Shown here piece after piece: positions 57,933 to 64,000 of a stretch of 64,000 bases of DNA. The DNA is from JAWMQL01 sp033283165 (GTDB lineage: Bacteria > Pseudomonadota > Gammaproteobacteria > Pseudomonadales > Halieaceae), in the NCBI GenBank assembly GCA_033283165.1, contig JAWMQL010000001.1, positions 558,001 through 622,000 of the forward strand, read 5' to 3'. The notes under the pieces are model-generated. The model was not told where the DNA came from, did no database searches, and saw only the letters and a list, made by a program, of their open reading frames with translations. The position numbers and the translations under genes are program-made. Each line of letters opens with the position of its first letter. Positions within the stretch are counted from its first letter, which is position 1.

Positions 57933-59926
57933 GCGTACTACAGCAGATTCCCCGCAATGCGCTGGCCTGGATCATCATCAGTATGTTCGCCCTGGTGGCG
58001 CCCCATGCGGAGCGCATTCCGGCCTGGGTGCTGGTGCTCTACGTACTGGCCGCCCTGTGGCGGGTAATGGTATATCGCGGTCGCTGGTCTTTCCCCGGGC
58101 GCTGGGTGAAGCTGCTGCTGATCAGTGCCGGGTTCGCGGGCATCCTGCTCAGCTTCGGTAACCTGCTGGGGTTGGAGCCGACCGTGGCGCTGCTGCTCAC
58201 CGCGTTTGCCCTGAAACTGGTGGAGGCCGCCTGGCGCAAGGATGCCTACGTATTGTTGTTCCTGGCTTACTTTATCTGCATCACCGAATTCCTGTTTTCC
58301 CAGGATATCCTGGTAACGCTGTACATGCTGTTTTGTGTCGCCCTGGTCACCACCGCCCTGGTCGCCCTGCACCAGCCTGGCGAGCACCGTTTTACCTGGC
58401 GCACCCTGCGCCAGTCACTGGTAATGCTCGCCCAGGCGCTACCCCTGATGCTGGTGCTTTTTTTCCTGTTCCCGCGCATCGGCCCGCTGTGGACGGTGCC
58501 CATCAAGAGCCACGCAGCGAAAACCGGGATCAGTGACTTCATGAAACCCGGCGATATCTCGGCCCTGGGGCAGTCCACCGAGGTCGCTTTCCGGGTGCAG
58601 TTCGACGGACCGGTGCCGCCGCGCGCGCAGTTGTATTGGCGCGGACTGGTGTTCAGCCGCCTGCAGGAGGGGACCTGGAGCAGCCTCGGCTACTACGCCT
58701 TGCCCGCGTCGGAGCGCCGAGCGCCGGTGCCCGAGACCGTGGGAGAGGGGCTGGACTACCGGGTCATCATGGCCCCGACCCAGCAGAACTGGCTCTACAG
58801 CCTGCGCTATGCCCGCGGCCTGACCCCGGGCCTCATGGCAACGCCGGACTACCGCCTGTTTTCGCCGGTGGAGGTGGAAGAGGAAAAACAGTACCGGGTA
58901 CGAAGCTGGCCGGGGACCGTACTCGATCCGCAACTGAGCGACTGGCGGCGCCGGGCGGAGTTGGCCCTGCCGGAACTCGCCAATCCCCGCACCCGGGAGC
59001 TGGCGCGGCAGATGTACCGTGCCGCGGGTTCCCCGGAGGCCCTGGTCGACGCGGTGCTCGACCTGTTCCGGCGGGAAAACTTCATCTACACCCTTCAGCC
59101 ACCCCTGCTGTCCGGGGAGGACACCATGGATCAGTTCCTGTTCCAGACCCGCCGCGGGTTCTGCGAACACTACGCCCATGCGTTCACCCTGCTGATGCGT
59201 GCGGCGGGCGTGCCGGCCCGGGTGGTGGCCGGGTATCAGGGCGGCGAGGTCAACCCGGTTAACGGGACCGTGATCGTGCACCAGTTCGATGCCCACGCCT
59301 GGTCCGAGGTCTGGCTCGCCGGCCGCGGCTGGGTGCGGGTCGACCCCACCGGCGCGGTCTCGCCCGCCCGTATCGAATCGGGCCTGGAGCAGGCGCTGGC
59401 GGAAGAGGGCAGTTTCCTGGCCGGGTCGCCCCTGTCGCCACTGCGCTACCGCGGTGTCGGCTGGATCAACGCAATCCGCCTGCGCTATGACGCGCTGACC
59501 TGGCAGTGGCAGACCTGGATCACCGGATTTGACAGCGAACAGCAGCTGGGTCTGCTACAGGACTGGTTCGGTGAACTGAGCGCCCGCAAGTTCGCCACCC
59601 TGTTCCTGGTCAGCTGGGCCCTGGTGCTCATCCCGGTTGCGGCGAGCCTGTTGCTGCGCCGGCCAACCCACCGGCTGTCGGCGGCCGACCGGTATTACCT
59701 CGCCTATTGCGAGCGTTTGGCCAACCGGGGCGTGGCGCGGGCGCCCGGCGAGGCGCCCGGAGACTACGCCAGGCGGGTGGCGCGCGAGTTGCCCCGTTTC
59801 GGCGAAGAGACGGCGCGCGTCACCGGCTTGTACCTGCAGCTGTCCTACGCCGGCGACCGGGAACTGGCGGCCAATCGGGGCGACCTGTTGTCCCAGTTGA
59901 AAGCAGCGGCGCGGCGCCTGTTCTGA
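57929..59926 (+). CDS. tgpA: TgpA-type membrane transglutaminase
   Basis: 665 aa from GTG 57929. The N-terminal DUF3488 part has about six membrane helices. A periplasmic transglutaminase-like domain carries the triad: Cys412 in RRGFCEHYAHAF, His456 in QFDAHAWSEVWL, Asp472 in GWVRVDPTGAVS. A last TM helix (near residue 560) leads to a C-terminal cytoplasmic DUF4129 part. P. aeruginosa TgpA is essential and acts in envelope biology. It ends directly at the convergent pepQ stop. Confidence 0.93.
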   Translation: MSVLQQIPRNALAWIIISMFALVAPHAERIPAWVLVLYVLAALWRVMVYRGRWSFPGRWVKLLLISAGFAGILLSFGNLLGLEPTVALLLTAFALKLVEAAWRKDAYVLLFLAYFICITEFLFSQDILVTLYMLFCVALVTTALVALHQPGEHRFTWRTLRQSLVMLAQALPLMLVLFFLFPRIGPLWTVPIKSHAAKTGISDFMKPGDISALGQSTEVAFRVQFDGPVPPRAQLYWRGLVFSRLQEGTWSSLGYYALPASERRAPVPETVGEGLDYRVIMAPTQQNWLYSLRYARGLTPGLMATPDYRLFSPVEVEEEKQYRVRSWPGTVLDPQLSDWRRRAELALPELANPRTRELARQMYRAAGSPEALVDAVLDLFRRENFIYTLQPPLLSGEDTMDQFLFQTRRGFCEHYAHAFTLLMRAAGVPARVVAGYQGGEVNPVNGTVIVHQFDAHAWSEVWLAGRGWVRVDPTGAVSPARIESGLEQALAEEGSFLAGSPLSPLRYRGVGWINAIRLRYDALTWQWQTWITGFDSEQQLGLLQDWFGELSARKFATLFLVSWALVLIPVAASLLLRRPTHRLSAADRYYLAYCERLANRGVARAPGEAPGDYARRVARELPRFGEETARVTGLYLQLSYAGDRELAANRGDLLSQLKAAARRLF

Positions 59927-61237
59927 TCAGGCCAGGCCACATTCCCTGGTCAAATTGACACTGCCGTCAGTCGTCACCAGCACGTTATCCTCTATGCGGA
60001 TGCCCCCGCAAGGCCGGAGCCGGTCCACTGCGTGCCAGTCGATGGCGTTGTCCCCGTTGGCCGCGCGCCATTGCTGCAGCAGGGAGTCAATAATGTACAG
60101 GCCGGGTTCGATGGTCAGCACATTGCCCGGCTCCAGCACCCGGGTGAGGCGCAGGAAAGGGTGGCCGTCCGGTCGCGGTAACGCGTTGCCGTCGTTGTCG
60201 ATCAGGCCCGCCACGTCGTGTACCTGCAGTCCGATGTAGTGTCCCAGGCCATGGGGGAAGAACACGGTACTGAGCCCGCTGGCTACCGCCTCTTCGGGGC
60301 TTACCCGGATCACGCCGCTGTCCGCCAGCAGGCCGGCGATCCTGTGGTGTGCCTGCAGATGCAATTGACGGTAGTCCAGCCCGGGCCGCACGCTTGCGGC
60401 GAGATCCTGTTGCAGCGTGTTCATGCCCTCTACCAGGTCCGCAAAATCGCCCGGCTGTGCGGCATAAGTACGGGTGATATCGGAGCAATAGGCATTGACG
60501 GCGCAGCCGGCATCGATCAGGAATGCGCGCTGCTCCGGTGGCGCCTGCCGCTGGCGGAGCTGGTAGTGCAATACCGCGCTGTGTTCGTTCAGGGCGACGA
60601 TGCTGTGGTAAGGCAACTCTTCGTCGCTCGCGCGGCAGCTCGCCAGGTAGGCCAGGTGAATATCGAACTCGCTGCAGCCGTCCCGGAAGGCCGCCTGTGC
60701 GCGTCGGTGGGCCGCCGCGGCCTCGGCGTTGGCCTCGCGCATACACTGGATTTCATAAGAGGTCTTGCAGGTGCGCAGCAATTCCAGGCGACTGATCAGG
60801 GGTTCCGGATTGAGTGCCGCAGCGGGGAAGGCGGCAGCCAGGGCGGGGGCGTCCCCCAGTGCGGCGATACGCTCCACAGGCAGGGGCAAAGCCCGCTGCC
60901 AGGCCTCTGGTTCCGTGGTTACCCGGACGTCGAAATGATCCGCCCACCAGTTGTCCGGGTCCGCCGGCGGCAGGTGCCAGTAATCCTCGGGCTGGTAGAA
61001 CCACAGCAGGGGCCTGCAATCGGGCCGTATCAGCAGCGCACAGTCCGGGTGCCGCACCAGGGGCAACCACGCCAGGAAGTGGGGGTTGGCGCGGAAGCTG
61101 TAGACGTAGTCGTCCCGGAAACTGGTCATGGGCGTACCGGCATGAACCAGCAGGGCGTCGACGCCGGCGCTGGTCATTACTGTCGTCCAGGTCGCCTGCA
61201 TATGGTGGAGGTGAGCACTGTAGAGTTCGTTCTGCAT
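59927..61237 (-). CDS. pepQ: Xaa-Pro dipeptidase (M24)
   Basis: 436 aa. It cleaves X-Pro dipeptides with two Mn ions. Metal ligands: Asp in LIDAGCAVNAYCSDITRT (two Asp), His in FFPHGLGHYIGLQVHD, Glu in TIEPGLYIID, and Glu in GGIRIEDNVLV. The N-terminal domain is typical of PepQ/OPAA. It ends at the tgpA stop and has no clear operon partner. Confidence 0.93.
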   Translation of the reverse strand: MQNELYSAHLHHMQATWTTVMTSAGVDALLVHAGTPMTSFRDDYVYSFRANPHFLAWLPLVRHPDCALLIRPDCRPLLWFYQPEDYWHLPPADPDNWWADHFDVRVTTEPEAWQRALPLPVERIAALGDAPALAAAFPAAALNPEPLISRLELLRTCKTSYEIQCMREANAEAAAAHRRAQAAFRDGCSEFDIHLAYLASCRASDEELPYHSIVALNEHSAVLHYQLRQRQAPPEQRAFLIDAGCAVNAYCSDITRTYAAQPGDFADLVEGMNTLQQDLAASVRPGLDYRQLHLQAHHRIAGLLADSGVIRVSPEEAVASGLSTVFFPHGLGHYIGLQVHDVAGLIDNDGNALPRPDGHPFLRLTRVLEPGNVLTIEPGLYIIDSLLQQWRAANGDNAIDWHAVDRLRPCGGIRIEDNVLVTTDGSVNLTRECGLA

Positions 61238-61307
61238 GGACAGGCCTGCGTGCCAGTGGGCGTGGTTGCTAGCATAGCCGGTTGCCCCGTCGGCGAAAAC
61301 AGGACGG

Positions 61308-61769
61308 CTACTCCCGGCGCGCTTCGCCTCTCAGGGCGGCCACGACATCCGTATCCGGGGGCAGCCCCTCGAGGTAGTGCTCCTCGGTCAGTTCACCCTG
61401 GTCGTCCACCCGGAAGCTGTAGGCTGACAGGTAGCCACCGGTGCCGGCCGAGCGGATGATCACGATGATCTCGGGCAGTGAGTCGCCATTGGTGTCCGCC
61501 AGTTGCAATCCCTCGACAAAGCCGTCCCGGGAGCGCACCAGTCCCTGCTGGAAAAAGACGGTCTGGTCCGGAGGCGGTGCGGGCTCGTAGACCCGCAGCG
61601 CGAAGCTGCCCAGCGAGCGAGCCTCCTGCGGGCCTTCGTTGACCACCACGGTCTGGCCCGAGGGCAGAACCTGCCGGATGGAGGCGAATGCCTCCACCGG
61701 CCCGGCCTGTAACGTTGTCGCCGCCAGTGCGGGCAGGCCCGCGATCAGCAGCCCTGCAAAGAACCGCAT
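61308..61769 (-). CDS. PliI-like periplasmic i-type lysozyme inhibitor
   Basis: 153 aa with a signal peptide ending near residue 22. Family features: PSGQTVVVNEGPQEARSLGS, FALRVYEPA, GLVRSRDGFVEGLQLADTNG, EIIVIIRSAGTGGYLSAYSF. PliI proteins block invertebrate-type lysozyme. It begins 10 nt after the acnB stop on the same strand, so it may be co-transcribed with acnB. The label rests on motif similarity by eye. Confidence 0.78.
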   Translation of the reverse strand: MRFFAGLLIAGLPALAATTLQAGPVEAFASIRQVLPSGQTVVVNEGPQEARSLGSFALRVYEPAPPPDQTVFFQQGLVRSRDGFVEGLQLADTNGDSLPEIIVIIRSAGTGGYLSAYSFRVDDQGELTEEHYLEGLPPDTDVVAALRGEARRE

Positions 61770-61779
61770 CGGGCGCGGC

Positions 61780-64000
61780 TCAGGCGCTCATTTCCACGAT
61801 TTCAGTAGCCGCGATACGGGCGCCTTCCTCGGCGCTCTTCTGGAACTCCAGGATCTGGTCGAAATTCATGTAGCGGTAGATGTCCGCCGACATGGCGTCC
61901 AGGTTGCGGGCGTACTCCAGGTACTCTTCCGGCGTGGGCAGCTTACCCAGTACCGCGCCCACCGAGGCCAGTTCGGCGCTGGTCAGGTAGACGTTGGCGC
62001 CATCGCCCAGGCGGTTCGGGAAGTTGCGGGTCGAGGTGGACAGCACGGTGCTGTTGGCCGCGACCCGGGCCTGGTTGCCCATGCACAGGGAACAGCCGGG
62101 CATCTCGGTACGGGCACCGGCCCGGCCGTAAATGTTGTAGTAGCCTTCCTCCATCAGCTGGTGCTCGTCCATGCGGGTCGGCGGCACGATCCACATGCGG
62201 GTGGAGATACTGCCCTTGTGCTGTTCCAGCAGTTTGCCCGCCGCGCGAAAATGACCGATGTTGGTCATGCAGGAACCGATGAAAACTTCATCGACAGTGT
62301 CTCCAGCGACGTCTGAAAGAAGTCGCGCGTCGTCCGGGTCGTTGGGGGCGCAGACGATGGGCTCGGTGACTTCCGCCAGATCGATTTCGATCACGGCCGC
62401 GTACTCGGCATCCGCGTCGCCCTGCAACAGGCTGGGTTCTGCCAGCCACTCTTCCATCTTGCGCGCGCGGCGTTCCAGGGTGCGGGGATCGCCATAGCCC
62501 TCGGCGACCATCGAACGAAGCAGCACGATATTGGACCGCAGGTACTCGGCAATGGTGTCCTCGTCCAGCGCGATGGTGCAACCCGCGGCGGAGCGCTCGG
62601 CGGAGGCATCGGAAAGTTCGAAAGCCTGCTCCACGGTCAGGCCGCTCAGTCCCTCGATCTCCAGGATGCGGCCGGAGAAGATATTCTTCTTGCCCTTCTT
62701 CTCCACGGTCAGCAGACCCTGCTGGATGGCGTAGTAGGGTATGGCATGCACCAGGTCACGCAGGGTGATGCCCGGTTGCATCTCGCCCTTGAAGCGGACC
62801 AGTACCGACTCTGGCATATCCAGCGGCATGACGCCGGTAGCCGCGGCAAAAGCCACCAGGCCGGAACCCGCCGGGAAGGAAATGCCCATCGGGAAGCGGG
62901 TGTGGGAATCGCCACCGGTACCCACGGTGTCGGGCAGCAGCATGCGGTTCAGCCAGGAGTGGATAATGCCGTCACCCGGGCGCAGGGACACGCCGCCGCG
63001 GGTCATGATGAAGTCCGGCAGGGTGTGCTGGGTGTCGATGTCCACCGGCTTGGGGTAGGCCGCGGTATGGCAGAAAGACTGCATCACCAGATCGGCGGAG
63101 AAGCCAAGACAGGCCAGGTCTTTCAATTCGTCGCGGGTCATGGGGCCGGTGGTGTCCTGGGAGCCCACGGTAGTCATCTTGGGCTCGCAGTAGGTGCCCG
63201 GGCGGACTCCGTCCATGCCGCAGGCACGACCGACCATCTTCTGCGCCAGGCTGAAGCCCTTGCCGCTGTCGGCGGGCTGCTCCGGGGTGCGGAACAGTTC
63301 CGAAGGCGCCAGGCCCAGGGTCTCGCGCGCGCGGGCCGTCAGGCCGCGACCGATGATCAGGTTGATGCGGCCGCCGGCGCGCACTTCATCCAGCAGTACG
63401 TCGGATTTCAGGGCGAACTCGGACAGCACCTCGCCGGATTCGGACAGGATCCTGCCGTCGTAGGGACGAATCTCGATCACGTCGCCCATGTTCAGGTTGT
63501 CGACCGGGGCCTCGAAAACCAGGGCACCGGCGTCCTCCATGGTGTTGTAGAAGATCGGCGCCACCTTGCCGCCGATGCAGATGCCGCCACCTTTCTTGTT
63601 CGGTACCCCGTCGATCTCGTCGCCAAAGAACCACAGCACGGAGTTGGTGGCGGACTTGCGCGAGGAGCCGGTGCCGACCACATCGCCGACGAAGGCGACC
63701 GGCAGGCCGCTGGCCTGTACTGCCTGAATCTGGGACATGGGGCCGGTGACACCGTGTTCTTCCGGGGTCAGGCCGTCGCGTGTCATCTTGTACATGGCCA
63801 GGGCATGCAGGGGAATATCCGGGCGACTCCAGGCATCCGGGGCGGGGGAAAGGTCATCCGTGTTGGTCTCGCCGGTTACCTTGAATACTGCCACCTTGAT
63901 GGATTCCGGAACCTCGTTCCGGTTGGTGAACCACTCGCCGTCTGCCCAGGATTGCATCACAGCCTGTGCATTCGCATTGCCGTCCCGGGCCAGTTCGGCG
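61780..64000 (-). CDS. acnB: Aconitate hydratase B, 5' end cut by window
   Basis: About 739 codons are visible and the frame runs off the right edge; E. coli AcnB is about 865 aa, so roughly the N-terminal 120-130 residues are missing. It isomerises citrate and isocitrate (and can hydrate 2-methylaconitate). Visible motifs: FKVTGETNTDDLSPAPDAWS, VGDVVGTGSSRKSATNSVLW, GTGGDSHTRFPMGISFPAGS, FIGSCMTNIGHFRAAGKLLE and MPGCSLCMGNQARVA. These hold the 4Fe-4S cluster cysteines. The apparent Met near 63960 is internal. Confidence 0.96.
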   Translation of the reverse strand, partial: AELARDGNANAQAVMQSWADGEWFTNRNEVPESIKVAVFKVTGETNTDDLSPAPDAWSRPDIPLHALAMYKMTRDGLTPEEHGVTGPMSQIQAVQASGLPVAFVGDVVGTGSSRKSATNSVLWFFGDEIDGVPNKKGGGICIGGKVAPIFYNTMEDAGALVFEAPVDNLNMGDVIEIRPYDGRILSESGEVLSEFALKSDVLLDEVRAGGRINLIIGRGLTARARETLGLAPSELFRTPEQPADSGKGFSLAQKMVGRACGMDGVRPGTYCEPKMTTVGSQDTTGPMTRDELKDLACLGFSADLVMQSFCHTAAYPKPVDIDTQHTLPDFIMTRGGVSLRPGDGIIHSWLNRMLLPDTVGTGGDSHTRFPMGISFPAGSGLVAFAAATGVMPLDMPESVLVRFKGEMQPGITLRDLVHAIPYYAIQQGLLTVEKKGKKNIFSGRILEIEGLSGLTVEQAFELSDASAERSAAGCTIALDEDTIAEYLRSNIVLLRSMVAEGYGDPRTLERRARKMEEWLAEPSLLQGDADAEYAAVIEIDLAEVTEPIVCAPNDPDDARLLSDVAGDTVDEVFIGSCMTNIGHFRAAGKLLEQHKGSISTRMWIVPPTRMDEHQLMEEGYYNIYGRAGARTEMPGCSLCMGNQARVAANSTVLSTSTRNFPNRLGDGANVYLTSAELASVGAVLGKLPTPEEYLEYARNLDAMSADIYRYMNFDQILEFQKSAEEGARIAATEIVEMSA

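Overview
The window is 64 kb of chromosomal DNA from a GC-rich, free-living, probably marine gammaproteobacterium. The best guess is a Halieaceae/OM60-NOR5-like member of the Cellvibrionales. This rests on Pseudomonas-type synteny (lysR|leuCDB-asd-fimV-truA-trpF ... accD-folC-dedD-cvpA-purF-metZ), a moxR-DUF58-tgpA operon, a DUF1302/DUF1329 outer-membrane pair, several luciferase-like monooxygenases (LLM) and MaoC-type hydratases. The taxonomy is inference from gene content only. No insertion sequence, prophage, integrase, CRISPR array or rRNA is visible.

Layout. 1-2.7 kb: truncated TetR gene, DUF3301 gene, LysE exporter, a 430-bp AT-rich non-coding stretch with DnaA-box-like repeats, queD, and a tRNA-Val/tRNA-Asp pair behind a strong stable-RNA promoter. 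2.9-11.9 kb: accessory catabolic region with a secreted DNRLRE-type protein, two LLM oxidoreductases, a MaoC/MaoC/SnoaL operon resembling steroid side-chain ChsH hydratases, an Lrp regulator divergent from an Orn/Lys/Arg decarboxylase, and an alcohol dehydrogenase. 12-15.3 kb: DUF1302-DUF1329 pair. 15.3-21.9 kb: polyphosphate:AMP phosphotransferase with a single-domain asparaginase, a methyltransferase, an OmpA-like lipoprotein, a nitrobindin-like protein, a YdjM-type membrane protein, an aminotransferase and a cupin. 22-28.4 kb: acyl-CoA synthetase, pyruvate phosphate dikinase (ppdK), a 16-bp tandem repeat and two more LLM proteins. 28.4-36 kb: two uncharacterised lipoproteins facing an HpnN-like RND exporter, an XRE-type protein with a histone-like tail, and rlmKL. 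36-39.2 kb: a palindromic DnaA-box pair, an NADP-dependent oxidoreductase, a flavodoxin-like protein, a thioesterase and a LysR regulator. 39.4-56 kb: conserved biosynthetic block for leucine, aspartate-semialdehyde, tryptophan, malonyl-CoA, folate, purine and methionine. 56-64 kb: moxR-DUF58-tgpA, pepQ, a PliI-type lysozyme inhibitor and the C-terminal part of acnB.

How it works together. The right half is core metabolism arranged as long, tightly overlapping plus-strand operons. The left half is accessory oxidative and lipid metabolism: LLM flavoenzymes, CoA ligase, enoyl-CoA hydratases, thioesterase and outer-membrane lipid-type proteins. That fits growth on hydrophobic or steroid/terpenoid-like compounds, but the substrate is not readable from sequence. 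I did not find a clear, self-contained, undescribed system. The most promising leads are the lipoprotein pair beside the HpnN-like exporter, the ChsH-like operon, the two inverted DnaA-box palindromes, the 16-bp repeat at ppdK, and a hairpin masking the accD ribosome-binding site.
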